Positions 24,497 to 37,908 of a stretch of DNA of 64,000 nt are shown here, piece after piece (positions within the stretch are counted from its first letter, which is position 1; each line of letters starts with the position of its first letter). The notes beneath the pieces were generated by a model. That model worked only from the letters and a program-made list of their open reading frames with translations, was not told the origin of the DNA and searched no databases. Source of the DNA: Purshia tridentata (taxonomy: Eukaryota > Streptophyta > Magnoliopsida > Rosales > Rosaceae). Where the stretch lies: positions 35,486-99,485 of the forward strand of contig QANT01007288.1 of assembly GCA_003254885.1 (NCBI GenBank), in the 5' to 3' direction. Both the position numbers and the translations under genes were made by a program.

Positions 24497-27400
24497 ATGA
24501 AGACCTTACAGGTGCCACTTCATAATTCTTCACATTTTTAGTGCTTGAGATCTTGTTGTTTGCACATACTGCTTTTCAATAAAATTAAGGGTCCTTTTGG
24601 GATTCACAGAGCACGCAAGAACTAAAATCATCAAGCCAAGTTATACATGATTCACAAGGTGACCAAGTGAAAAACCACACAACTGAGGCTCCTGCAACAG
24701 ATTCAGCTTCAATATCCACTTCAGGCAATGATAGTAAGAAAGTTTCACGCCAAGATATCGAACTTGTAAGGATACCACTTAATTTAAATTTGCAGCATTT
24801 TCTTCCATTTTTATATGTTGCTATTCTATTCTGTTTTACTCTTTCTGCAATAATATTCATAAAATAGCTAACTAATCCGTTTCTCATGTCTGTGATGGTA
24901 TTTTCTGCAAATTGAATGTTTGTAGGTCCAGAATCTAATAGAGCGGTGTTTACAATTATATATGAATAGAGATGAGGTAGTTAAAACCCTTTTGACTCGC
25001 GCAAGGATAGATCCTGGATTTACAACTTTGGGTAGGCAACTTGAAACCTCTTTACGAGTTTAAGTCTTTGTATTGTGAGTACTGTCATCACATGGATTTA
25101 GTTTGTGTATTGTAAATTGGTTGAGTACAACAAGGATGGTCCTTTTGTAGTTGTTTTCATTGGCTATTTTCAATAGAAACCATCCATAATTTTTATGTAA
25201 ACTTGTTCTCATGTTGCCTTTCTTTTGGCATGAGGATCCATGACTCAATACAGTGGAACTGGACTTGTTGCCTTTCTTAGATGAGTAAAATATGTAATCA
25301 AAAGAAGCTACATGTTTATCTTTTTCTTTTTAATTGTGAAACGGGCACCTTATAATGATCTTGCTTCTTCTTATGATTTTTTTTGGGTTCAGTATGGCAG
25401 AAGTTGGAAGAAGAAAATGCTGACTTTTTCAGGGCTTATTACATAAGGCTAAAATTGAAAAAACAAATCGTCCTGTTCAATCATTTACTAGAGCATCACA
25501 TTCATCTCACGAAGTATCATCCCATGCCGCCAAAGGTTCCTTTGGCCCCTATACAGAATGGGATCCATCCTATGCCTGGTATGCTTTCAGCTTACAGCAA
25601 CATAGTGGGTGTAAAAACATGAATTAATCCTGTTATGATAATTTTTTCCCCTTAAAAAAGCTTTCTTTAGTAGTGGCTCTACTTTATCCCCATTTCTCCT
25701 TTGGTGGATGCGTAGGGAGGTCATAATTGGGTTCCTCAATGCTAACAGAACTGTGCTTCCTTCTTTAGAACTTTGGCCAAACTCTTTGAAAAGTTAAAAT
25801 GTGATTCTTGATAATGATTATTAAAGAATCGTTATTGCTGTAAGTTCCACGGTGGCCGGTTACAGATCTATATAAGCCTGTGAGTTTGTAGTAATATATA
25901 ATATGGCATTTCTTATATAAATAGTTGTTATTAGTATTCACTGCCACTTTTTTGCAGTTAACAACTTGCCTATGGGATACCCTGTCCTTCAGCAACCTCC
26001 AATGCCAGCAGCAGGTCAACCCCATCTTGATTCCATGGGCTGTGCAATATCAAACTGTCATGTAGTTAATGGAGTCCCTGCACCAAGCAACTTTCATCCC
26101 ATTCGGATGAATTCTGGGAATGAGTGAGAATTATTCCTTTGCCTCTTCTCTCTGACTACCTATTTAATGCAACAATTAATTTGTTGCCCAAACCATAAAT
26201 ACATTTTTGTTTTTCTAGCTCCCATTTCCCAATTTAAAAGAAAACACATTGGTTCAAACATGTTCCTTTCCTTGGATAAAAGAAAATGTTCCTTTCCCCG
26301 GGGAACATACGTATTGGATGACATTTGCTCATAATGTGCACCTTTAATCTTGTTTTGTTTGGTAGAAGTTTGCTAATGGCAGCTGTTTTCTCCTTTTTGA
26401 AGTATTATGATGGACTGCAGTGGTGCTGATGTGGTTCCTGTCATTCCACCAAACAGTGCCATGTCATCCATGTCAGAGATGCCTGTAAGTCCTACATCAG
26501 TTGCATCTAGTGGTCATTTCCCCTTCACTGCATCAGAAATATCAGGAATGGGTGTAGACACATCTGCACTTGATACAACATTTACATCTGATGTGGCAAG
26601 TTCTGTAGGATTGCAACTTGCACCTGATGGTGGGGTTGGAAATTCTCGGGATTCTCTCAGATCACTGGACCAGATTCAGTGGAATTTCAGCCTATCAGAT
26701 CTTACAGCAGATTTGTCAAACTTGGGAGGTACTTGTAGTGTTAAACAATTAATAGTTCTTAAAATTATATGGCTTAGTTGGGAGTTGATTTGAATCACTT
26801 ATAAGGACCATCAAATTTGTGAGCTACTTTTATACTAGCATAGAATATGTCTTGCTGTTATTATGGAGCTCGATGTGCAATGTATAACTAGTTGCAAATA
26901 CATTAAAGCTAGCTAAGTCCAGAAAAAAGAAAGGGAAAGCTGTTGAAAACCAGACATAAAATCCATCTGGACTGATCTTCTGAATAACATAAAACTGGTG
27001 TTGTTATGGCAGGAAAGCTTTCATTACTTTTTCAGCTGTTTGAAAGGCTTATAGCATTTCATTACATGTTGGATCCAAGCATGAACAGAGCAATAAAGCT
27101 GCTGTTGCCTAATGCTAATATCGCATGGTTTCTTTATTGCATTGCCTTTGAAATTCTTTGCAGATTTAGGAGCCTTGGGAAATTATCCTGGTTCACCCTT
27201 TCTACCATCTGATTCTGAAATTTTACTGGACTCTCCGGAGCAAGAGGATATAGGTAATTGGAATTGCATTACTTGTTCTGCTTGTTTTTTATTGGTGTTA
27301 CTGATTAATAATATTGGTTGGATGCTCTAATACACCACCCTAAGAAGATTGCTTCATTAGTTCCCATGATTAAAATTTGAACCATGCATGGTAGTATTAT

Positions 27401-27507
27401 CTTGTGTTATCAATGACTAATAGCTTTACCTTGATTCAGTGGAGGAGTTCTTTGTTGATTCTGTCCCTGGGCCGCCATGCTCTCAATCCGATGAGGAGAA
27501 ACCGTAG
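24497..27507 (+). CDS. Plant-specific protein with TIGR01589 / A_thal_3526 domain (plant protein 1589)
   Basis: Eight exons: 24497-24511, 24610-24765, 24926-25031, 25393-25578, 25958-26123, 26403-26728, 27164-27253 and 27440-27507, giving 370 residues. An in-frame TAA at 24464-24466 upstream supports the start. Residues about 55-115 (VQNLIERCLQLYMNR..., then WQKLEEENADFFRAYY) match my memory of the plant-specific domain TIGR01589, a helical block with conserved Trp and acidic/aromatic residues. The rest is Pro/Met/Ser-rich and probably disordered, with an acidic C terminus (EQEDIVEEFF) that could act as an interaction or activation region; that is inference. No enzymatic motif is visible and the function of the family is unknown. 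A possible relative is Arabidopsis At3g61700. Confidence 0.85.
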
Positions 27508-30500
27508 TCCGAGGTGAGGAAAGTCAATCCCTTTCCACTCTAAAATTGCTAGGGAAGGATAGTCAATCCATTAGAATTTGTCATCTGCTTACTTTGAATA
27601 TTTCTGGTTAGCTAGTTATCACTAGTATTTGTAACTTTCTTTTCCCTGTAAACTATACTGTCTGGGAAAGTTGAGGACCAGAATTAGATTGTTGTCATGT
27701 ATTTTGATACATTGGCATGATTATTGCTATTTTTAAGCCATAATCATCTGCCTTTTCCCAACTTTATCATTGCTCTTTTGGTCTTGTATATTTCCCAGCT
27801 TCTATCTGACATACCATGTAATGGGTTGGTTTCTAATCTCAATTATTTAAATTATGACAATTGCTTTGATGGAATTTAGATTGAATCTTCTCCCCTGGCC
27901 CTTTTTGTTTATTATCAAAGCATAGTTGTACTTTTTTTTTTTTTTTTCTGTAATTTAAAGTGTTGTTGTTCTTTAACCATAACCAGCCCGCACAACAAGT
28001 GTCTTCCTGAATTCTTTGACTGATACATTTGAAAAAGACTTTCTGAATTTAAATAAAAATAGTCAAGCAATGCACAGTTGCACACGGAAGACTTGCCAAC
28101 CACTGAACCTTTCTATGTACGTGGATATCGAATTATGCACCCCATCATAATCAAACGTTTGTATTTCTTTTCTAGCAAAAAGTCTCATTTAAGTAATTTA
28201 CAATAAGAATGTAGATCTAAATATCTCATTTTAAATCTTTCCATCTAAACCAGTTTTTTAGTTAATAATGGATAAGCATTTTTTTTGTTACATTGTAGAG
28301 AATCAAACGCTAAATCTATTATAATTATAAGTTGTAACTCATTACTACACGGTCCACTCCTAAGAAAAATTATTGGGTGTATTGTATTTGATATGTCACT
28401 ATGTGATGTAATCAATTTAATGTTTTGACCTATTCTCACCACTTAAACTAACCCGAAATACTCTATAAATATGCATTTAATGTTTTTATTGCAACTTGCT
28501 AATGTTGAACCTCTCTTCCTTTTTCTTCTTCTTGGGTGCTAAACCATAATGCATTTAAATCATAATGTTGAACTTTTTTTGTAATGGTTAGAACCACAAA
28601 TTTTGTGGTGGTGTTAAACGTTAAAAATGAAAAAGCAAGGCCGATAACAACATGATATGTGGAGTTTCTTGGTCCGTCGATTAAGTTCAATATGGGTTCT
28701 ATGGAAAGAGAGGGAGACAAAACTAATTTTTGTCGTCCTTGAAAAAGTGCCATGACAATAATGCTAGGGAGGTCATTTTTCTACAGCTTTTTAAGAGCCA
28801 ACACTAAAGCAAAATGGTGCTGTGAATTTCAAGTTCATCTGGATAGACTGGATGGAATGATTTTTTTTTAAAAAAAAAAAAATTTATTTGGACTTGATAA
28901 CAAAACTAATTTAGTTAAACAAAACTAAATTGTAATAAATGCTTTCCTATGAGAAGAGAGTTACATACCAAGGCGCCCTTCACAAGTATCTCACAGCATA
29001 TACCAAATATCACTTTCTCAAGAATGCTCTTACCAAAGATGAGAATAATGTCATACTAACCAAATAGGTCTTAAGAGAATATGGGGTTGAACTCAAATGA
29101 CAAGCTAAAACAAAAAAAAAAAAAAACTTAAAATAAACCAATTTATTAAAAAAAAAAATCAATTTATAACTGCCTATACAGGTTTTGATTTTGAGTTAAG
29201 TAGGTTGAACCGTCCGAGTTGTACTCTAATACAAAATTACAATGTAGGTGTCTAGGGTGCTGTTTGGTTTAGAAGCTTTTTATCCCCTCATATTTAAATC
29301 ATCTTTTCTCTTTTTTATCAACAAGTTGTTAACAAATAAGTTGAATAACAATAAGATTATTATTGTTTATCAAAATTAAAAAAGAAACTTATGGCAACCT
29401 AAATAATTGTAATAAAGTAGGAGGTTATTCCTTTCCATAAATGGGTTACTGTTACAAACATATCATAGTCAAATGTTCAACATTGTCTAGTGGGTCCAAT
29501 AAAATGTAACGACAGGCTCACAAGTCTCACAAGTACATAAAATAATATTGGACCAAAAAAAACATAAAGAATATATAAAATGATAATAAACCAATTGGAA
29601 AAATGGTGTAGTCAATTAGCATTTGGCATAATCAATTTCTTGGAGGTTCAGTGGACTGACTGACTTTTCTCTTGCGTGGACTCTGTCTGCAAAGTCCTTC
29701 TGGACCCTTTTCCCTCTTAACTATCTCTCTTTGAAACTCACAGACACAAAATAACTGCCACTGGGGACTCTCTCCACGAAACTTCTCCTGAGGGCTCTCT
29801 GCCATCTGCCCAGAACGAAATTTCTCATCCTCTCTGAGTGCCAAGGCCAAAGGAAGGCCTACTCTGTCTACACAAGTTCATATTGTTCTTGCTTCAAGGT
29901 TGGAAAAGAAAAATAATAGAAAATTAAAGACTAGAATCAGAAGCTAAGAAACTTTAATTTTGTTGGTTTTGATGCAACGTTCTTGCTTTTTTTGACATGG
30001 TTTTTCACGTTGTAGGGAAATAAGGTAACACAAGCACATATTAAGGGTTAACTTGGGGAGGGGTGATGGTGATCCATTTTATGAATGTTTCTGCAATGAA
30101 CTTTAGTGGTTATCTATTGAAGTTTCTGAATAAAAGAGGTTGCTTTATGTGTTATTTTTGATTGCTGTGTTCAACCTTCTTGTTGTCTTTTTCCTATTTT
30201 TGTTACTTTCTAGATTCTCCCTGTCTAATTGCAAATTAAATTTTTTGACTGTGATAAATTTGGTAGGACTAGTAGAAAGCGATCATGCATGGTTACAAGA
30301 TTAAATGTGGAATGATTGACTTAGGTCTAGTAGAAAATTACTACTGCAGAAAGAATTTTTTTCAAGTGTGGAAACATTGACCTTGTAGACTGACTATTTC
30401 AAATGAAACTTTCATTGGAAAAGTTGTGGTTATAATCATGTTTGCCACTCTTGTTTTAGACGTTGATAAACATCACCATTAATGCTGTTCCTATGTGTGT

Positions 30501-30618
30501 TATTTTGTGCTACTTTTAGTTGCTGGTGAAGCAAATTTCAATATTTCAGTTGGACTATTGCAGGGACTGGCTGTAAGCTCTTTCAAGCAGTATATAAAGC
30601 AAATCCGAATATCATAAT
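27508..30618. other. 3' UTR of the protein-1589 gene, intergenic DNA, and 5' leader of the channel gene
   Basis: The first 300-400 bases are probably 3' UTR. From 28100 to 29600 the DNA is AT-rich with poly-A and poly-T runs and no coding signal. From about 29640 it becomes less AT-rich and CT-containing, consistent with promoter or 5' UTR, probably with an intron, of the CNGC gene. ORFs on the minus strand here have no coding character. Confidence 0.5.
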
Positions 30619-33600
30619 ATGAATTCCAAGGGGCATAGGCTTGTAAGGTTAGTTTCTTCATGCCTGATCGAGTACCAATAAAGTCCAACGTTGTTGCTAT
30701 TATTTTTGTTATCTAATGTTCTTTAACACATTGTTTGTGCATCTGTGCCCCCTTACAATTGATCTAAATTAATCAGCATACTTGTAGGAGACAGATTAAC
30801 ATATTGTAGAAATCAAAGCGCAGCAATCCATTCACAACAACTTGAATAGGATCGTTTTAATGCATTCTAGTTCAGGTTACAGATTGACCCAATTGAGTGA
30901 TTGGTGCTTCCAGTAAGTAAGAAGATTTCTAGCAGCTCTTCTGGTAATTTTGTTCAATAAAGCCTCTGGATTTTTAAGGATCCTTTTAATGGGTGATTCT
31001 TGAACAGATTTAGTTGTCTGGCTTATCTAATTATTTTCTTTTGTATTGCACTCACTAAGCAGTCCATTGAGTAATCTGATTCTGGTAGACACTCAGTGAT
31101 CTACTTATTTATCTGCTGACACTTGGTTTATGCTGCTTGATACGTTTGTTGTTTTATCCAGGTTTGAAGATTGGCATTCAGAGAGATCAATAAGTTCTGA
31201 TCAGGCATCTTCCACTGATGATGGACTGAATTCAAGACAGGCTAGACCATCAGTGAATGCAGTTTTGAGGGGTATTCGGAGAGGATTTGAGAGGGGTTCT
31301 GATAGGATTAAAAGCTTGAAAAAACCTTTAAGTTTCACTTCTGTAGGTAACCGGCCTGCAAAGGAGTCAGTCCCTAGGAGGAAAGTTCTTGACCCTCAAG
31401 AGCCGTTTCTTCAGAATTGGAATAAGATATTTGTGCTCTCTTGTGTCATAGCCGTTTCCTTGGACCCATTGTTTCTTTATACCCCAGTGGTTGATGGAAA
31501 AAACAAATGCCTTGGCTTGGACAGAAAATTGCAGATCATTGCTTGTGTTCTTCGTTCATTTACCGATATCTTTCATATACTTCATATCATCTTTCAGTTT
31601 TGCACTGGGTTTATTGCCCCATCTTCTCGAGTATTCGGAAGGGGTGATCTAATTGATGATCCTATGGCCATTGCAAAAAGATACTTGTCCTCTTACTTCA
31701 TCATCGACATTCTAGCAATTCTTCCTCTGCCACAGGTATCTCTCTTCCTTGAATTAATCAATATGGAGATAGGTGATTTGAGGTGTTAGTAGCACCTGGC
31801 TCATTGATTGTCAAATCATGGAAGAAATAACTGCTTGCCTTTTTGGGTTAGTATATAGCACCTGGCTCATTGATTGGCAGATCATAGAAGAAATAACTGC
31901 TTTGCCTTTGTGGGTTAGTATATAGCACCTGACTCATAAAATGGTTGAGACCCTTTGGTAGTCACATATAAAAATTTCATAAGAACTTGACTCTCTTCCC
32001 AACCTGTTACTTTGTATACCTTGTCAGAACTTGGAAGAAGCTTTTGAGAGTCATCCATTCCACTTCAATCTCTTTTGGTTCTTTTTTTGCACCCAAACAA
32101 CTAAAATGAGAAAACACTACCTTAAGTGGAACCAACAAGAAGTTTGGTCCTAATCTTATGCCCTCAAAACAATGTGTGTGATTGTGAAGATAGCCAGGGG
32201 GTTAAATGATTATCAATGTTCAATGATTATCAATTGCAGTAACTAAATTCTTGTTTAATATTTCAAAGCTCTTGAAAGTATGTATATGATTTTCTCATTA
32301 TAACCGTGACTTTCCTTAACCATATCTCTGTTTGGAACTTATGTATTTGTTCAGGTTGTAGTTTTATTTGTAATCCATACAATACAACGTCCAGTTCCAT
32401 TGGTTGCTAAGGACTTGTTGAAGTTTGTAATTGTTGCCCAATATGTGCCAAGATTTTGGCGGATCTATCCACTATACAAAGAAGTAACAAGAACTTCTGG
32501 TTTCCTGACTGAAACAGCATGGGCTGGAGCTGCTTTCAATCTTTTGCTCTACATGCTGGCTAGCCATGTAAGATTTGATTGGATAGTTTTTGAATCATCA
32601 ACACTATTCAAAAAATCATGGTGGGTTTTCTGATCTGATAATGAATGCCATATACCAGGTAGTTGGAGCCTTTTGGTACTTGTTCTCTATAGAACGAGAG
32701 TATGGGTGCTGGCGTGATCAGTGCAGCGATGTTTTGTGTAAGAAAAATCTGTACTGTGTTCCTCAGCATCGAGCTAACCTTACTCTTGTTAAAAAGTTGA
32801 ATGCTTCTTGCTCTTCTATTGACCCTGATGAAATTAAAAATTCAACGGTGTTCAACTTTGGGATATATGCTGATGCTCTGAAGTCTGGTGTGTTGGGGAC
32901 CAGAGATTTTCCAAAGAAATTTTTATACTGCTTCTGGTGGGGTCTGCGCAACCTTAGGTTTGTAGTTATAATGCACTAATTCTATGCTTAAATCAGTTAG
33001 CATGCTGCTGGCTTACTTCATGTGCCATCTTCAATATTCTTAAGTTTAGTAGTTAAAATTTTCTTCCCTAAGATACGATGTACCCATATACTATTTCTAG
33101 GTATCTAGCATTTTATGCTATTAGACAGTTAATCAAGACCGCACATTCAGATATGATTCCACTTTGGAGTCTAATAATATAACAAGAAGCTAGATAGTAC
33201 TTATGTGTATAACAAGCAGCTGAAGCCAATTTTAACTTTTATTGATTTTGCAGTTCTCTCGGTCAAAACCTCAAAACAAGCACTTATGTATGGGAGATAA
33301 TCTTTGCAGTCTTCATATCTATCTTCGGATTGGTGCTATTTTCATTGCTCATTGGAAATATGCAGGTAATACTAGATTCTCAGTGATTTTCTTGATAACC
33401 TATGTTGTAATCATTATGAGATGATTACAGTTGTAACACAGCTTTGTGCTTATGCATGTCATCTAGACCAACTTATGATGTTCTTGACTAAATATCAGAC
33501 TACGGATTCTGAATATCAAATTAATACCTCGCACTACTATGATATTTGGCTGAAATCAATCTCTTATCAAATTAAAATGATTCTATTTCTTGATTTTACT

Positions 33601-35099
33601 CTAGTCCTGGGTTTAATGAGCTAAAATGCTAAAATCTTATTTCTTGTGATGTTATAGAAATATCTGCAGTCCACAACAGTGAGAGTTGAAGAAATGAGAG
33701 TGAAAAGGAGAGATGCAGAACAGTGGATGTCCCACCGAATGCTGCCTGAGAACTTGAGGGAAAGGATTAGACGCTATGACCAGTATAAATGGCAAGAAAC
33801 AAGAGGTGTTGAGGAAGAGGCTCTAGTTCGTAACCTTCCTAAAGACCTCAGGAAGGACATAAAGCGCCATCTTTGCTTAGCTCTTCTCAAGAGAGTGAGT
33901 GCTTTCACTAACAAATTCTGCATTCTTAAGTGCCAATGTTAGCAACTATGTTCATCAGCTCAATCTATCTTAGGTGCCAATGTTCGAAAAAATGGATGAA
34001 CAACTGATGGACGCCATGTGTGATTGTCTCAGACCAGTTCTTTACACAGACAAGAGTTTTATCATCCGAGAGGGTGATCCAGTTGATGAGATGCTCTTTA
34101 TTATGCGTGGAAATTTAGCAACTATGACTACCAATGGTGGAAGAACTGGCTTCTTCAATACAGCTGATCTTAAGGCTGGCGACTTCTGTGGAGAAGAGCT
34201 TCTTACATGGGCATTGGATCCAAATTCCTCCTCTAATCTCCCCATCTCTACTAGGACGGTGGAAGCTAAAACAGAGGTTGAAGCCTTCGCTCTCATGGCT
34301 GATGATTTGAAGTTTGTTGCCTCCCAGTTTCGGCGCCTGCACAGCAAGCAGCTCCAACACACTTTCAGGCAAGCATGCTTTTCTTTTTTCATCTTGGAGT
34401 ATTATAAAACAAAAAAAGAAGAAATGTACAGATGTTGTACAGAATGATATGGCCAACTTTTTAAATTTTTAAGCAAATGACGACGACCCACATAGTACCA
34501 TCGAAATTTTAAAAATATCTCATGACTTTGGTTTTGTTAGCTTAATATACATTGTTTGTCCATTCCCCAACAACTTAAGCCTATGAGATCCATTTGTTGT
34601 CTAACAGGTTTCTCTTCAAATATGTAATAAAACAAGCATGCCCTTTCTAATGCTTTATTATCATCTCTCATTGTTAGAGTAATTTTAATGACTTGAAAGA
34701 AAAGTATGTTATGCAAAAGCAAAGCACTGATGGATATTTGATTTGTGATACCAATCTTCTTGAGTATGTAGTAATACTACAATGTCCACTTTCAGGTTCT
34801 ACTCCCTGCAGTGGAGGACATGGTCAGTCTGTTTCATACAAGCAGCTTGGCGCCGGCACTGTAAGAGAAAGCTTGAGAAGTCTTTACGTGAAGCAGAAGA
34901 TAGACTGCAAGATGCTTTAACAAGAGATTCTGGTACCTCACCAAGCCTTGTTGCCACTATATACGCATCAAGGTTTGCAGCCAATGCACTACGAGGTTTG
35001 CGACAAAAGGGTATGCGCGAGACTGGACCTGCGCCAACGTTGCTGCCACTGCTGCCTCAGAAGCCCACTGAGCCTGATTTTACTGCCAAACCTCACTAA
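30619..35099 (+). CDS. Cyclic nucleotide-gated ion channel, plant CNGC group I (CNGC1-like)
   Basis: Eight exons: 30619-30647, 31162-31735, 32355-32567, 32659-32957, 33254-33365, 33658-33894, 33974-34368 and 34796-35099, giving 720 residues, the usual size of plant CNGCs. An in-frame TAA (30595-30597) precedes the start. A cytosolic N terminus is followed by six membrane segments (S1 near 98-118). The pore carries the plant filter GQNL (375-378), then S6 and the C-linker. The cyclic nucleotide-binding domain spans about 489-600, with the phosphate-binding cassette GDFCGEELLTW at 557-567. A calmodulin-binding/IQ region follows (FYSLQWRTW from 621, IQAAWRR from 634). The product should be a plasma-membrane cation channel, probably carrying Ca2+, regulated by cyclic nucleotide and calmodulin. 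The last intron has a GC donor. Subgroup I is judged from the IQ region by memory. Confidence 0.93.
31791..31950. repeat. 66-bp tandem repeat in CNGC intron 2
   Basis: AGCACCTGGCTCATTGATTG-type units start at 31791, 31857 and (partial) 31924, period 66-67 bp. Two full copies and a fragment. Intronic, no evident function. Confidence 0.85.
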
Positions 35100-35655
35100 T
35101 GGTGCAGTGTTTTGAAGTGATTATCACCATCATCTAAGTTTTGTTTCTAGATACAAGTTCACTCTTAGAGATTTCTGTATCATATCTTGGTAAGTTTAAG
35201 GTATTTTTTCTTTTGATGATCAAGTGCCGGTCCATATTTTGTATATAACCTTCATATGTGAAGTGATTATTTTCTAGGAATAAAATGCTCAACATGCCCT
35301 TTTCTTAAATAATATTGGGGAGAAGAGAACCATTGATCTATCATAATCCTTTTCTCACATAGGTAGGATTTATAATATTTGTGAAACTCATGTGAGAAAA
35401 TATAGTGTTGCTCCACAGCATCTTTCCTACAAGGAGTAAAGTCTTACTTCCAAGTCTATGCACCTTTCTAATTGAGAAGAGGCAGAGAAAATCAAGCTTA
35501 ATGTCAGTGCAGATAGAAGCAGACCATCATTACTTCTTTTTAACCTAAGAATATGTTTTCCCAAAATCCAAAAGGGAGTCCACTGCTAACTGAATTACTG
35601 CCGTCTAGCAAAAACCTTTCCATCACCCACTGCACCATAAATTTAGTTCATTCTT
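35100..35655. other. Shared 3' region of convergent CNGC and OXA1 genes
   Basis: Both flanking genes end here, tail to tail, 556 bp apart between stop codons. An AATAAA at 35279-35284 is a likely poly(A) signal for CNGC. A small inverted repeat (TTTTCTCACAT ... ATGTGAGAAAA, about 35350-35401) lies between them. Overlap of the two 3' UTRs is possible. Confidence 0.55.
35279..35284 (+). terminator. Putative poly(A) signal of the CNGC gene
   Basis: AATAAA lies 180 bp after the CNGC stop codon, a normal distance for a plant 3' UTR. Confidence 0.4.
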
Positions 35656-37873
35656 TCACCTCTTCTTTTGTTTCTTTTTTTCCTTGATTTGCTTTTCTAG
35701 ACTTCTAAGTCTCTGCCTGAGAATTGAAAACCGTGATATTCTTCTGCCAGAAACCTTTGATGGCTCTGTGGGTAATGAAGGTTCTGATTCAACGGTAGTG
35801 TCTCGTTCAATTTCTGAAGACAAAGAGAATTGGGGTTGTGATGCAGTAGGAGGTGGCACCGGAATTTCAGGAAGACCAAGGAAATTCTTCACCTCTGGGC
35901 GCCTAATTACTGCAAGAAGACAATAGTCTGTCAGTGTGAAATATGTGAGAAACGAGATATGCCGAATCACATTTGAGCAACAGATAAAGGCAAACAAGTC
36001 CCTCGCTTCAATTTTAAATTATGGTTACAAAACATGACGTACAAACTGAAGTTCATGATTTGCAGGAAGAACTCACCTAATCCATATGTAAGGGAGAAAA
36101 GGTTGGAGGTGATCCAATAACAAAACAGTGCCTGCAAAGATATAGTTCCAACAAAACAAAATATAAGATTTTGCACATACCTTACTTCCTAACATTAAGT
36201 TAAGCAAATTCACAAACCTTAGGGAGATTCATCATAACAGGAACTGCAATGACAGCAAGGATTCTAGAATAGTTTTTCATAGTTTTGGCAATGGGATTCC
36301 CTTCTAGACCATCCTGCATATTGCACTAAGGAAAGAGTGGAAATCACATAATTGCTCACTCTTCAGAAAGCATTATAGACAAGGTAAAAATAATTTACTA
36401 TAATTTTGGACCAAAGAGGAACAGCAAGGGCAAAGACCATATCAAAGTGGTTCCAACTGAGTCACAATAAATCAAAAAAACAAATGTTTCTTCATCAAAT
36501 ACCCAACTAAATTAAATACTGTACATGCAAGATAAATAAGTGAACAAAAATCCTACCTCCACTGTAATCAGGAATGACAATGTTGTCAGAATTGGAAGCA
36601 TGAGGAGGCTATCTGGAGTAGTGAGATCGGTAAACCAGAGAGCTCCGCCATTTTCAAAAGACGGAACTTTCGCGGCCATGTTTCTAATCTGCAGTTATCA
36701 GAGTTAGACTATTGAAGCAGAATCTGAAATCTGGAAAGAACAAATTTAAACAGGATGCTATAAAATGTGAGGGACTCATATCTTACAGCAAGGAAAAAGC
36801 TGATGAAGATGGGACCCTGAATGAATAGTCCTTTCATGGGACTAAGTGGAGTGACCCCATATCTGCAGAAACTCGTGCAGTTTCACACAGTTAAATGCAT
36901 GCACATGCACACAAAAAATGGCAGCATGATAAACAAAGACAAAGAAATAGGAAATACAATGTGTGTGTAGTACTTTTATAATCTGCAAACAGTGAGACTT
37001 CAACTCAACAATTTTTACGCTAAATCTACAGGCAAAAGGGCCGTCCAACCCTCATGTGAGACAGCTACAGCTGGCCCAAAAAATTCTGGAAGAAGATTTA
37101 TGGCTTTAGATTTATATCTCTTCTAATCATCACTATTTTTTTAATACTGAAATGAAATCATTCACCCTTTTTTTTCTGTTCATATTGTTGGCAACCCAAC
37201 CAGTATCAGCCACTCTTTGCAATTCGAAAAATAGTGACAACTTTTTAATTGATTATAGTCAAAGAAATACATTTACGTATCACATTGAAATAAGATAGTA
37301 CAGCAGTAAAATAACATTTATTAAGAATTAAAAGTTATAGCTAGGAAATTCCATGCATGGCTGACAAGCTAGCATCTATAAAAAGATAATAATTAACTAT
37401 TAGAAGTGATTCCATCAGACAGTGAAAAGTTACTTACTCATTGAACAATGCCTTGACTCGTTTTTGACCTTCTTGCAAAAAATCCGGATCTGTTGCCTAA
37501 CAAATAAAATGTATTAAAGCCCTGAAAATGAAGCTTTCTGCAACCTGTATGACATGCATAATATCATATGGGGAAATTAAAGTTGGTCATGAGATAGCCA
37601 ATAAAGGCAGTCAACCAAAAAAAGCAAAGATCCTATGATGGATTTAAAAAAAAAAAATTCATACCATACTTTGCATCTCTTGTTTTAACTCCTCTAATCG
37701 CGGCCTCATTAACTGTATCACATAATAAAAATATAAAAGAAATACAGTGAGATACTAATACAATGTTCAATTCCTCAGTACAATACAGAAACTGAGTGAA
37801 TAATTGTACATAACAGATAGTAATATTATTAGTAGGGTAACTAAAAGATTAAGTGAGTATCCACCCCCACCCA

Positions 37874-37908
<35 letters not shown>

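Noticed and set aside
29632-29850. 72-codon minus-strand ORF upstream of CNGC
   Set aside because: It overlaps the probable CNGC promoter/5' leader on the other strand and shows no recognisable domain.
35350-35401. 11-bp inverted repeat as a transcription terminator between CNGC and OXA1
   Set aside because: Plant Pol II genes do not use hairpin terminators; arms are too short to call more than chance.
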